NCBI GenBank assembly: GCA_027625915.1
Contig: JANTQA010000057.1
Location: 2,170,001-2,234,000, forward strand
Direction of reading: 5' to 3'
From: Anaeramoeba flamelloides
Lineage: Eukaryota; Metamonada; Anaeramoebidae
Length of the DNA stretch: 64,000 nucleotides
This document shows, in pieces, positions 24,101 through 34,531 of this stretch. The notes below the pieces were generated by a model. The model did no database searches and was not told where the DNA came from. It saw only the letters and a list, made by a program, of their open reading frames with translations. The translations under genes were made by a program, and so were the position numbers. Numbering within the stretch: the first letter of the stretch is position 1; each line of letters starts with the position of its first letter.

Positions 24101-26606
24101 AATGCCACTATAAACATGAAATATATTGATCAAGTTTCCTGAACCTTGTGCAAATTACCAAAGAAAGTATCATAGTTGATAAAAAATCACAATTTTATCA
24201 AAAAAGCATGAAAAAATTATCAAATCATTTTTGTACATGTGTTGATCTAAATTTTGTCAACTTTTTAAAACCAAAATTCAATAAAATGCTCATACTCGTT
24301 ATTTTAATCACACCCATTACTGAGTTTTCTTTTCTCTTAATTTAACTAAGGAAAAATTTTAATATGAATTTACAAATAATTCATTTAACAAAAAATGTTT
24401 TTTAACAGAAAGAGGATTCTTCCACTTTTATACATTTATGAATGCTATAAAATAGAACAATATTTTGGAATTCCAGAATGTATTGTGTTCTTACTTTACA
24501 CAAAACAGATCGAAAATAATGTACAATAAAGGGCAAAATACAGTGGGGTAAATAGCTGGTGTTGAAAGCCTTCAACCCATTACCAAAATTTAACTCATAT
24601 CTTTTTTTCAGGTTTGGGTATTGGGGATATGAAGACACACACATACTCTTGGTTCAAGTTCAAATTGAGTTTTGAGGTGTGGTGTTGAATTAAGAGTAAA
24701 TAGACAAAAAAAATATTAAATGCTTTTGTTTCAAAAATCTCTTCATATTTTCAAAATTTTTGAGATTAAATGATATTTTTATAAAAATTCAGAAAAATGA
24801 GCGTTTCATTGTTTTTTTTGTCAAAAAATTACATTTTAATCTTTCCCTATCTTGACAATTATTTTTTAAAATTTAAATAAAGAACACTGTTTCTTGTTTA
24901 TGTATTGTACTCGACTTATTCACTTGTTCTTTTTATCTCTTCAGTTCTGCAATATTTCGATAATGGGTTAAATATTCCTTATGAGCTAAAGTGGATTGCA
25001 AGGCTAGTTAAATTACGGTAATAAACAAAAAATAAAAGTAAAAGCAAGTAGTTGTGATTTATGTTCAACACACCCATAAGCAATCCATAGTGTGTCTTCA
25101 ATTGAACCATTTAATTCGTTACAAATAATTTTTCAAAGAGGTTTTGAAAAAATATCCTATTTGCTTTGATCCAAAACTAAATTTGACAAATTTAATCAAA
25201 ATCGATAATTTAAAAATTCCTTGTGAAAATGGTTTTGCAAAGAAAAAAATAAAATTAGAAAATCAAAGCAATTTAGAGATCCAAAAGTCTGGTTCACGGT
25301 TTTCTTTTTCAACTTCTTTGCCTAAATTCACCGTTCTTTTTGAAAATTCAGACTTTTTTTAAAAGTATTTTCCAAATAGGAGTACCTTAAAAATTGTTGA
25401 ATAAAGACAACAAAATATGTTTGTTTGGAGTTTTTTGAATGTTTTTCTGGATACTTTATGAAAACTTTTTCTTTCTTACACCTTTGTAAAAAATTAAAAA
25501 AACAAGATATAAAATTAGGATTTATGTAAAAAAAAACAAAAAATAAATTATTACTATTTCGAAGCGTCTGGTAGCTGGTATTCGTACCTCCTTTCGTAAG
25601 CCTCTTTTAAAATCGGGTCTTTCCACAAAGCGAGAATAGATTCTCTGACTTGTTCTGTGATTTCAACAGAAGATTTTTTGACTGTCCTTACAAAGTCTTC
25701 TGCAATTTCAGCATTTTTTTCAGAGATTTTCAGACCCAGTTGGCTGCAAGACTTGATCAGAGTCTTTATGTAAAATTTGATGTTTGAGCGAATTACATTT
25801 TTGTAATTCAGCAAATCATTTTCTGTAAATCCTCCCTTATATAAAATCTGAATTTGCTTCACAATTGTAGACTTTCCAGAATCACCAGTTCCTATTCATT
25901 TTGTTTTTTTAATTTTTTTTTTTGTATTTTTTGAAGAGTTGAAAAAAAAAAATTAAGGGTTTAATGATTTGCGGTCCAACAAAGAAATTTCAAAGTACTT
26001 TGAATGAAAAACAAAAACAAATTCGTTGCTTAAAATGTGAAATTTGAAAAAAGATAAAAAAAAAAGCAAAAAGTAACATCAAAAATTTGTTGTTTGGATT
26101 TTGTTCACTTCTGAATCAGATTAAATTTTATGAAAAGAACAAAAACCCTTCTAACTCATTAAACAAAGTTTAAGGGGTCGAAAGTAATTGACTTTCAATG
26201 ATTGTAGAAGATAATTGATGAAAAAAAAAATTAAAATCCTCCAAAAAAGTAGTCGAAAGTTTAGTTTAATGCCAACAGGAGACAGTTGTCAAAGAATTTT
26301 AAAATCTTTGAACTTTTTGCAAAAATGTGGTATGTTAAATTTTTCAAACAGGCGAGTGGCAAATATGTACAAAAAGTTTGAGGAAGAAATGGGGTTGGTT
26401 TTTGTTTTTTGTTTTTTGTTTTGTGTTTTGTGTTTGTTGTTTTTTGTTTATGAAAACAGAAAAAAAGAAGGGAATTACAAACCAAGAAGGAGAATTTTAA
26501 CTTCTTGATCTTGTTGCTGGTTTTGTTGAGATAGTTGTTTTTCAATTCTTTTATTCTTTTTAGCTTGTTTTTTTAAATTTTTTCTTTTAGAGTTATTTTT
26601 TCCCAT
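18180..26606 (-). CDS. heterotrimeric G-protein alpha subunit
   Basis: This GTP-binding switch subunit couples membrane receptors to effectors at the inner plasma membrane. Five exons join in frame: 26606-26483, 25891-25555, 22152-22024, 18902-18503 and 18245-18180 (TAA), giving 351 aa, the usual family length. MGKNNS at the chosen start is a good N-myristoylation signal; an in-frame ATG 66 nt upstream (26672) is less likely. Diagnostic motifs are P-loop GTGDSGKST (42-50), switch I with Arg178 and Thr181, switch II DVGGQRSERRKW (200-211, catalytic Gln204), NKID (269-272) and TCAT (323-326). Position for position these match the Gi-alpha numbering. Position 182 is Val instead of the usual Thr. 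The last 21 residues (TKNVIETVMNN...NKYF) are divergent and lack the FVF segment and the C-terminal Cys. Introns are 591, 3402, 3121 and 257 bp; the two long ones are packed with repeats. The exon 5 join rests on frame, splice site and residual similarity. Confidence 0.95.
19146..20253. mobile_element. 1.1-kb inverted-repeat element with AATTCATT-rich ends
   Basis: It sits in intron 3 of the G-alpha gene. The ends are inverted: CACATGCCAACAAAAA at the left, CACATGACAACAAAAAA when the right end is complemented. Both subterminal regions (about 19180-19330 and 20120-20225) contain many direct and inverted AATTCATT/AATGAATT units, a layout typical of transposase-binding subterminal repeats. The middle has no transposase frame. 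It looks like a non-autonomous DNA transposon. No clear target duplication is visible. Confidence 0.6.
19655..19935. repeat. polypurine tract
   Basis: About 280 bp whose plus strand is almost all A and G, built from GAA, AAG and AGAAG units with a few interruptions. It lies in the centre of the 19146-20253 element. It encodes nothing and could form triplex or other non-B DNA. Confidence 0.6.
21398..21800. repeat. hairpin cluster H2
   Basis: In intron 3 of the G-alpha gene. It begins with AGTGCCGTAGAGTACCGTCA, the reverse complement of the linker seen in H1. Three TTTTTTGAGGTTTTCTATTT-like direct units follow, then palindromes around 21535-21600, 21645-21720 and 21725-21800. The palindromes repeat the TTTTTTTAATTTC and CCAGAATC arm types of the other clusters. 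Confidence 0.75.
22500..22760. other. GC-richer island with (GGTTGTG)n and a poly(A) tract
   Basis: A short block in intron 2 of the G-alpha gene whose composition differs sharply from its surroundings. It has four direct 7-bp units GGTTGTG at about 22521-22549, a run of eight or nine G near 22606, and an uninterrupted A run of about 22 starting at 22692. An A tail behind a GC-richer body is what a retroposed short RNA (SINE-like) would leave, but I find no clear Pol III A/B boxes. Open frames across it are compositional. Confidence 0.4.
23205..23470. repeat. hairpin cluster H3
   Basis: In intron 2 of the G-alpha gene. Three palindromes lie at about 23208-23290, 23293-23372 and 23395-23468. 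They carry the same arm sequences as H1 (CCAGAATTTAAAAGAATTGA type and TTTTTTTTAATTTTTGAAAT type) and a shortened linker GGCACTCTACAGACAC. Confidence 0.75.
23838..24242. repeat. long inverted repeat (foldback) of about 405 bp
   Basis: The left arm (about 23838-23968) and right arm (about 24115-24242) are near-identical complements, sharing for example TGATTTGATAATT, CATGCTTTTTTGATAAAATT and GGAAACTTGA. The loop is about 145 bp. It looks like a foldback or MITE-type insertion in intron 2 of the G-alpha gene. No frame is present. Confidence 0.75.
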
Positions 26607-29600
26607 CACAAGTGATATTAATTGTAAAAATGTAAAAAAAATAAATTTTTGTATTTTCTGATTGGTTGACATTTTGAAACAAGAAAAGTCTCTTAATTGA
26701 AACTTTAATACTTCGCATTCAAACTATTTCTTTTTGGTCAGATCAAGTCTATTTGTGAATGAAAATTTTTACTTTTTAAATTTGATATTTTGAATCTCCT
26801 AATATCAAACTGTCTCAGCTCTACAATTGCATTTAATCTTAGATGACATCAAAGTTGTAAAATCCCTTCCAATTTTGAAATTCTCACTCAAAACATTTGC
26901 TATCAAATTAATTTTTACACATTTCGAACAGGATTGTGATTTTCTAGTTGGCTTTTCGTTCTGTTTTGGCTGTACCATTTTTTATACTTAATTTTAGTTG
27001 AAGATTTCGAAAAATCTTTTAATTTGGAAATTTTTTAGTAAATTCGTAATTAAAAATAATAGATTTTGAACAATTAATATCTATCTCCTTTGAAGTAACT
27101 ATAATCTTTTCAAAATACATTGTCCACCAATTTAAAGCATTACATGGGAATTACAAAAAAACTGGAATAATATGTAACAATTTGAAAAGATCATTTGTGA
27201 AAAGTCACTTTTCTTGATATTTCTCAAAGAGACTTTTGAGTTCACTAAACTGTATTTATTTAAGGGCGTTTTTGAGGAATTGAGGAGTAAAGTTTACTTT
27301 AAAAAGAAAAAAAAAAATTACAAATTTGTCAAATTTTTTTTTGGAAAAAGGTTTATTGCTAACCAAACTTATTATTATCTATTAAACCAAACTTTCTGAA
27401 ATAAAAGTAGGTTTTAAATTGCCACTACTTGAAAATTTGTTCAAAGTATATAATTGCTCAAATTTGCAAAAAATAACATTTTCCATTTAAAAATTGTAAA
27501 TTGTGATTTCAAGTTAATAATATTTCCCTAATTATGAGTTTCAAAAAGTCTAAACTTTGACAAATCAATCAAAAAGAAAAATTTTAGAGTATAACACCAT
27601 ATGCTCTTTTAGAATTCTGCGAAAACAATAAGATATTTTTAATTTTGATTGAACAATTGTGAAATTTGTAATTTTGTAACATCTCTTTGGTTGAAAGAAA
27701 AAACAACATTTGTTTTAGTTATTAAAAAAGACAGTATATTATCCTATTTTTGTAGATGTAAATTGTTAAATCATCCAGTTGTCTTAAAAACCACTTCTCA
27801 GAGCATAGGACCCCTGTTTAAGAATAATTCCAAACCTTTTTGACCAACTAAAATAATAAAACTCATACTCCCTGTAATAGAATATTTTGCTGGTTTTTAG
27901 ATAATAAACTGGAAAAAAATTCATTTCCTTTTCCAGATATCCTTTCTCAAGTAGGGCCTCATATTATTATCTACTTCTTTGAAAACACTGTTTATCAAAA
28001 GAAAATATGGAAAAAAAAATTGAAAATTATTTCCATTCATAATATATATACCATGTTGTTCAAATCAATTTGGAAGGAGAACTCTTTGATATTTTTTAGT
28101 AAGTGGTCTACTCTGAATTGAATTTATTTAAGGAAGTAGGTATATTTTTCCATTTATCAAAAAGTCTTATTGTAGAACATCACTAATAAAAGATTTTTTG
28201 AGTTCCACGTGAGATACTGAAACTTTGAAACCAAAAAAACATTCAAATGATCTGTTTTTGAAAAGAAAACGGACTCAAAGTAAATTAGATTTGAATTTTT
28301 AATTTTATAATTTTTTTGAGCATTTTTTTTTTGATTATATCAATTTGATTTTGGATCTATAAATGTGTTTATAGTTAGTACTTGAAATTAATCAAAGAAC
28401 AAACCAATAAAATAGACCCGGAAAGGTGCGTATTTGATACAACTATTCTATTTTCAACTACCAAATAAGAAAGATCACCATATTCAAATAAATTTGTTGA
28501 AATCAATATTGAAAAAAATTCCAAATTATCTTTTTGAAGATGTTATTTCTTCATTATCTTCTTCATTTATAAAAGAGTAAATATGAAATTACCTTGGGTT
28601 TCATTCCTTTTTCTTTTTTAATCCTCGTATTTTTATATTTTAACCTGGAAAAAATTTTCACTTCCTCTTGCTTTTTTTTAAAAAAAAAAACGTTCAAGAA
28701 TATAGATTGTAATTTGTTATCGCTGTTTGTTTGTGACGATTTTTTATTACATCCACTGAACAAAATAATCAACTACAATAAAACTAAATATTTCAGAATT
28801 GGAAAAATGAATATCAGATGATATTTTATCCCTTTAGATTTTTAGATAATTATATTATTTATTTCAAACTGTTTTTTGTTAATTTGAGGAAAAATTTTTT
28901 TTTTTCGAATATTTTAATCAAAAAACACCAACACAAAGAATACCGATCTAAAGATTAAAGAAAAAAGATTAAATCACCTTAATCAAAAAACACCTTTAAG
29001 GGAGTAGTATTTTTGAAAAATAAATTGCAATCTTGTTGAGATAATAAAATAATTTTTTTCTAATAATTTGTGTTTAGACTTATGAAATGGATGAGTTCAC
29101 CCCATTTAAAAAAATTATTAATTTGAATCTCTTTTTTGAAATTCAAAATTCACATGTTTCCAACATTAAAAAGAAAAAAATTAACCTATTATTTTTATTA
29201 ACAATTAAGTTAATTCTTGAAAAAAGAAAAACATATATTTTTAGTTTTTGGATGGAAAGTATTGATTTTGAAAGAAAAAGTTATTTTGTGATTATTTTTA
29301 ATTATTAATGTAATTCAATTCTAATTTTAGCACATGGAACTAATTGAAGTCTGGCTAAAAAATAAATGAAAATTTGATAGACATTCAACTCAAATGTTAT
29401 CAATAAAATTTAGATACATGTACCATTTTTTTATTCTTCTTTAAAATTTAAAAAAGTAGTATTCAAAATTGTTAAAAAATGAATTGTTGAAAAAAAAAAA
29501 ATTATCAAATTGTTTGGCCCTATTCAAAAAAATATCATAACAATTTAGATCATTTTTCATAAAACAAAATGATTTTGAATTTTGAAAATAAAATTATTTA

Positions 29601-29752
29601 ATTCACAAAAGTCTTTAAAAAATTTTTATTTTGAAAAATCGAATTTCATCTAATGACAAAAACACAATTTCTAAGTAAACTTTTTAAATTACTTTAAAAC
29701 TTTAATATTTTTCACTACCCTTCTTAAAAAAAGAGAAATATTGTTTTTCAAT

Positions 29753-29881
29753 ATGCCGAATAAATCATTTTTTGATTAACCAAAAGAATTATATCAAAAA
29801 AATAAAAAATTCTTTAAATTAAGATTCTGGGCAACAAAAACTGGTTATTTTACAATAATGATGGGAATAGTAATAAACATG
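29753..29881 (+). pseudogene. possible exon of a small membrane protein, with an in-frame stop
   Basis: From an ATG the frame reads MPNKSFFD, then TAA, then PKELYQKNKKFFKLRFWATK and a hydrophobic end TGYFTIMMGIVINM just before a GTAAAA donor. The part after the stop has protein-like composition unlike the local noncoding DNA. It may be a real first exon with a sequence error, an exon whose true start is at an internal acceptor, or a decayed gene. No homologue is recognised and no convincing next exon was found. Confidence 0.25.
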
Positions 29882-29989
29882 GTAAAAATTCATATATTGT
29901 GAGAAGCAAAATGAATATATTAGTTTTCAATTTCATTGAAAATTGAAAAAAAAAAAAATGATCTCACATAAAAATGTCTTTTATTGGTT

Positions 29990-30115
29990 ATTGATCCGAT
30001 TAGCTTTTTTTAAAACTTTGCATATACAAAATTTGTAAGTAATGAATATAACTATTAAAATATTTTATAATTTTGCGCTGTTGCAGTAGAGTACTGATCC
30101 TTTAAATTGATTTTA
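29990..30115 (+). repeat. dispersed repeat family F, copy 1
   Basis: Similar to about 47085-47205. Common blocks, in order, are TACAAAATTTGTAAG, ATATTTTATAATTTTGC/ATATTTTAAAATTTTGC and ACTGATCC(T/C)TTAAA. Weaker similarity extends upstream to about 29850. The class is unknown. Confidence 0.45.
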
Positions 30116-30389
30116 TCCCCCCCCCCAAAAAAAAAAAAAAAAAAAAATATGGTTAAAAAAAATAAAAGCAAAGTTCTGAATTACTTTAGGTTAGACAATT
30201 TAATTTGAAATAAATAACAGTAAAATCAAACAGTCTACCCTTTAAATCTATATTATTTACCACAAAATTTAAAAATATCATATTTTTTTTATAAAAAATC
30301 AGAATTAGATTAAACAAATCCAAATTGGAATTAAAATTCATTTGGAAAATTCTTGTGAAATTGATAATAATTTAAAAATTAAAATTCTA

Positions 30390-30587
30390 CACACAATCAT
30401 TTCCACTTTTAAGCCACAAACTTTCAAATAAATTTAAGGTACAACTAAAATCTCAAATTTAGGCACACGAGTCAGATTCTAGTAAAATAAATTGCAAAAA
30501 AAAATTACAAATTTTGTGCCTTAATTTGAGATTTTTTTGTGCCTTAAATTTTGTTGAAAGTTTGTGCCTTAAAAGTGGAACTGACTG
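30390..30587. mobile_element. Tc1/mariner-type MITE, copy 1
   Basis: A 198-bp element. The right end is AGTGGAACTGACTG followed by TA. The left end, after TA, is a diverged form of CAGTCAGTTCCACTTTTAAG. Inner parts repeat TTAAGGCAC/GTGCCTTAA. The CAGT ends and TA flanks fit Tc1/mariner-type elements. There is no frame. Confidence 0.75.
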
Positions 30588-30907
30588 TATTTATATCAAA
30601 AGAAAATTACAACACCCCGACTTTGTATAAATTTAGAGGATTACAGAACAAAAAAAAAACAGATTAAATCAAATTAAATTGATTCTGTAACGAAAGAATA
30701 ATATTTGTTTCACATTAAATAAAAATTAAGTATTTGTAATTATTGGATAAGAAAAGATCATATTTTTTTATTGAATTTAATATTTTGAAAACGAGTGGAA
30801 ATCATTAATTTTTATAAAATTTGAAATATTTTTTATGAAGATATCTGTGAGATTTTTTTGTAGTTCTTTTTCATTTTAATCTTAGGGTTCTTGTGGGACT
30901 TTTTTTA

Positions 30908-31103
30908 CAGTCAGTTCCACTTTTAAGGCAGTGGACTTTCAACGAAATTTAAGACACAATAAAAATCCCAAATTAAGGCACAAAACTCAGGTTCTAGTAA
31001 AATGAATTGTAAAAAAAAAATTCCAAATTTTGTGCCTTAATTTGAGATTTTTTTGTACCTTAATTTTCATTGAATATTTGTGTATGAAAAGTGGAACTGA
31101 CTT
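30908..31103. mobile_element. Tc1/mariner-type MITE, copy 2
   Basis: A 196-bp element with the left end CAGTCAGTTCCACTTTTAAG, a complementary right end AAAGTGGAACTGACT, and TA on both sides (30906-30907 and 31104-31105). It closely resembles the copy 320 bp upstream. Confidence 0.8.
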
Positions 31104-31690
31104 TATATTTTCGAATTTTTAGTTATTGTTAACATCAATATTCTTTTTTGTTAATCAAATATTTTTATTTTGGTATACTCTATATATTTTTTTATTGAAT
31201 ATTTTTTTTTATAACGAGCGAGAATCAAAACTATTTTTATTTTAATTGCATTTTCAGTTAATCGAGAATCTTAAGTATTTTTTTTTACTTGAATTTTATA
31301 TCTTTGAGATTTTTGAAAATATTATTTTGTTAGTATAATTTTTTCAATCAAAAGATCTGTAATTCTAAAATACCACTCTTCAATGAAAATAAATTCTTGA
31401 TGATGTATAAAAAACATAGTAACTACTAGATCCTTAACCCTCCCATTAACTTCAATAATCACCATTATTTATTATTATTATTATTTTTTAAAATAAAGAG
31501 AATATGTTACCATTTTTACAAATATATCCAGTCAAAATTGTTAACCCCCCCTTTCCCAAATTTTTTTAAAAAATATAATCCAACCAGTATCACCTTTAAG
31601 GCAAATATTGAATGTGTATTTCACATTAAAAAAAATTTCAAATTAATAAAAAAAAATTTGGATTTCAGGAAAATAAATAACAGAACAGAA

Positions 31691-32101
31691 GTGGAAAAAA
31701 AGTGAAATAGGGGTTTTAAAAGTAAAAATTACCTAAAACGAAAATTAAAAGTAAAACCAATTAAAAAAAATAACCAATTAACTTCAAACAATAATCCATT
31801 ATATTATTTTCAACCAAGCCAACAAATAGAATTTAAATCTACTTGATGTATCGAAATTGTTGATTTGGTTTTGGAAATCTCTAAAATATTGTATTTTTTG
31901 AACAAATTTTTTATATTTGATCAATCAAAGAACAAGCCAAACCAAAAGATAGTATTAAAAACTGTTATTGTATCCAATCCATCATTTTGTCTTTATATAT
32001 CTATTAATTCTTTTTTTAATTGACCTTACTTTGAATTTTCAGTTATGTTCTCAATTAAAAATCCGGTTTCATTTTTTTTCCTGTTTCACATTTTTTCTCC
32101 A
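31691..32101 (-). mobile_element. MITE family A, copy in reverse orientation
   Basis: Reverse-complementing this segment gives a good full-length match to 62508-62896. Shared internal blocks include AATTGAGAACAT, ACTATCTTTTG, AATTTGTTCAAAAAAT, CAAGTAGATTTAAATT and AATATAATGGATTATT. The ends are GTGGAAAAAAAGTGAAA and its complement form. It is non-coding. Confidence 0.75.
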
Positions 32102-32946
32102 AGCAATTTACATTTTTAATTTTTAATTTTTGTGTGGTTAATTGGAAAATAAAATTTATTTCAGGGACTAATAAATTTTATTTTACACATATATTCCAAA
32201 AAATCACCTCAATTTAACTTTTTTTGTGACTTAAATTCCTTTTACGTTTACAACTTATAAGTGATTCAAATTGTACTGTTTTAACAAGAATTCATTTTTT
32301 TTTGAATATATTTTCAGTATAAACATTTAGTTTCTTTTATTTTGAATTTTTGGATTAGAATAAAGATAAAATTGAAAAAAAAGAGTTATTTTTATTTTTT
32401 TTTATTTTTTAAGGGGGGAGTTATTAACCCATCTTGTACACCGTTAGGTTTTCCAGAATTTTTATGAATTAATTCTATCAAAGACCCAAAATAACTTTTT
32501 ATCCCCATTAAGGGTAATAAGAACGTCGAATCGTTTTTTATTTTAATATTGCAATATTTTTATATATTAATACATTATCAATAATAATTTTTTTAATTTA
32601 GATATTCATATTTTGCAATTATTTTCACAGGCTGGGCAATTTCAGAGGTAAAAAAGTTTTATTTTGATGAAATCTCACTTTTAGCAATTCCTGATAGTTT
32701 CATGGACAAATAAAATTTTAAATTTAAACTTATTTTTGTGAAAAATATATAAAAAAACATTAACAAAATATTGAATAATAAGAAGATCCTTAAAAAATTG
32801 GTCCTTTCTTTTGTATTTTTAATAATTTATTAAATTTCTTGAAAACTAGAAAAAAAAGGTAATTATTTTTTTTTTTGTATAAAACTTTGGAGAGTTAAAA
32901 TTTTGATCTCTTATTTATTAAATAAGGATTTTGATAATATTGATGA

Positions 32947-33144
32947 CATTCGGTTCCACTTTTCATATATAAAATTTGTACCTAATTTAAGACCCTAAAA
33001 AACCCACAAATTAAGGTACAAAATTTAAATTCTAGCAAAATAATATGTATAAAAAAATAATTCCAAAACAGGTGTCTTAATTTGAGATTTTTTTGTTCCT
33101 CATTTTTTGGTTAAAAGTTGGTGTCTTAAAAGTGGAACCTACTG
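32947..33144. mobile_element. Tc1/mariner-type MITE, copy 3 (diverged)
   Basis: A 198-bp relative of the elements at 30390 and 30908. It starts with CATTCGGTTCCACTTTT, ends with TTAAAAGTGGAACCTACTG, and shares the central TCTAGCAAAATAA and TTAATTTGAGATTTTTTTGT blocks. The flanking TA dinucleotides are no longer visible, so this is an older copy. Confidence 0.7.
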
Positions 33145-34138
33145 TCTTTTTTTTTTTTTTTTAGTTTTTTTTGATTTTTCAATTATGCCAGAACTTTTTG
33201 TATAGTTCCTACAAAATAAAATTAATTTCGAAATAATAGTAAAACATATTGATAAATTGAATCTTTATGTTATTGCTAACATATTGGAATAATTAAGATT
33301 GGGTTTATAATTATTGATTAGAAATAATCAAATAGAACGGTATTTCTTTGATTATAAATCAATTTTTTTTGGTTTTAAAAAAGTTTTCTTGCAAGTGGCT
33401 TTTAATTTGATTCTTCGGTTCTTTTTCACTCAGATTTTACTGTTCAATAAAATGAAAAAATTGATTTGAACTTTTCTAAAGTTTAAAAAAATTAATAATT
33501 TTCTTGATATCAAGAAGATTTTTTATACTGGAGTATTCAAGAACTTAATTGTTTCATTTTTAAAGTATATTTTTGTACACTCCCTATGAAATAATAAGAT
33601 TTCTTTCTTCTTTCAAAGTAAATAATTTTTTTTGAATAATTCTAAATTATGTTGAATTTTGAACTTTTCAAAAATGATAAAAATCCATCAAACTTTTTAA
33701 AAAATATACTAAATTTTGGAAAATTTATTGATAATAAAGTTTGGTATTAGGGTAATCAGAATTTGACTTTGTGTTCAGTTTTATGATTTGTATTAGTTTG
33801 TTGTTATCTGAGATTAAATTGAGATTAATTGTTATTATTAATTTAATTTTTTATGAGAATGTAAGATGTTTTTCTATCAATGTTATTTTCTTTTAATTGA
33901 ACAAATAGATCGTTTTGAATATACGTATTGTTATTTATGGTTTTTTAATTCTTATTATTCTATTTTTTTGTGATTTCCATTAAGTTATTTGATTTTATTG
34001 ATAGTTTAATTAATTCTTGAAAATATAATTGATCAAAGATAATTTTATTTTTTTTAATTTTTGTGAATAATTTTTATGAATAGTTTTTATGAATACTTTT
34101 ATTATTAAATATCGTAGGTTTATTATAGTTATATAATT

Positions 34139-34211
34139 AGCATTGTGGCGCAGAGGAAGCGTGTCAGGCTCATAACCTGAAGGTCGGACGGATCGATACC
34201 TCCCAATGCTA
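34139..34211 (+). tRNA. initiator-type tRNA-Met (CAT)
   Basis: A cloverleaf of 73 nt. The acceptor stem AGCATTG pairs with CAATGCT, followed by discriminator A. The D-arm is GCGC/GCGT with loop AGAGGAA. The anticodon arm is TCAGG-CTCATAA-CCTGA, with anticodon CAT at 34171-34173. Three marks of eukaryotic initiator tRNA are present: the A1:T72 pair, A54 in the T-loop (ATCGATA instead of TTCGA) and A60. The A box (TGGCGCAGAGG) and B box (GGATCGATACC) are good. Two oddities: the T-stem GACGG/CCTCC has only three good pairs, and the initiator G:C triplet in the anticodon stem is not complete. A Pol III T-run follows. It is most likely functional; a pseudogene is possible because of the T-stem. 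Confidence 0.85.
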
Positions 34212-34214
34212 ATC

Positions 34215-34229
34215 TTTTTTTTTTTTTTT
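34215..34229 (+). terminator. RNA polymerase III terminator
   Basis: An uninterrupted T run of 15 beginning four bases after the tRNA discriminator base, as expected for Pol III termination. T runs are common here, but this position fits exactly. Confidence 0.75.
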
Positions 34230-34531
34230 AAACGAACAAAAAACAAAAACGATCAAAAAAAAGTCTTTTTTTTTTAACACTAATAAAACAACTTATCAAA
34301 AGTGACAAAGTATTCGTTGTTAGAATTAAAAAAAAAAAAAAAAAATTTTACCAAACTTTTCGACACAAATTTCTTCATTTTGAGTTATTTAATTTATTTT
34401 TTCAATCTTTTCTTTATCTTTATTCTTTTCTCAAAAACTTTATCAAACAGAACGAACTCTTCAAAACAAAAAACAAATTTCAAACTTGACAAAAACACAA
34501 CAATACCAACTAAAATACCAGAAGAAAAGCA

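Larger units (their letters stand above)
26607..34138. other. long gene-poor region with MITE cluster
   Basis: About 7.5 kb upstream of the G-alpha gene. I can support no complete gene. It contains one coding-like exon with an in-frame stop (29753-29881), dispersed repeats, four short inverted-repeat elements between 30390 and 33144, a C-run followed by a long A-run at about 30116-30147, and a fragment resembling a hairpin-cluster arm at about 32440-32500. The G-alpha promoter should lie just above 26606. Confidence 0.55.

Noticed and set aside
26607-26672. Upstream in-frame ATG extending the G-alpha N-terminus by 22 residues
   Set aside because: The extension would bury the MGKNNS myristoylation signal and has no family counterpart, so the start at 26606 is preferred.
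27649-27843. Open frame with several Cys residues on the plus strand
   Set aside because: There is no start codon, no zinc-finger spacing and no neighbouring exons. Probably chance or an old repeat.
28416-28580. 55-codon open stretch (ends FEDVISSLSSSFIKE) on the plus strand
   Set aside because: The composition looks protein-like, but there is no start, splice context or homology I can name. Too short to call.
29753-29881. Reassigned stop codon (TAA as sense) suggested by the in-frame TAA
   Set aside because: All well-supported genes here end in TAA or TAG and have no in-frame stops, so the standard code is used.
32601-32647. Short AG...GT bounded segment reading as a membrane-like peptide
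   Set aside because: Its phase does not fit the only candidate upstream exon (29753-29881), and no following exon was found.
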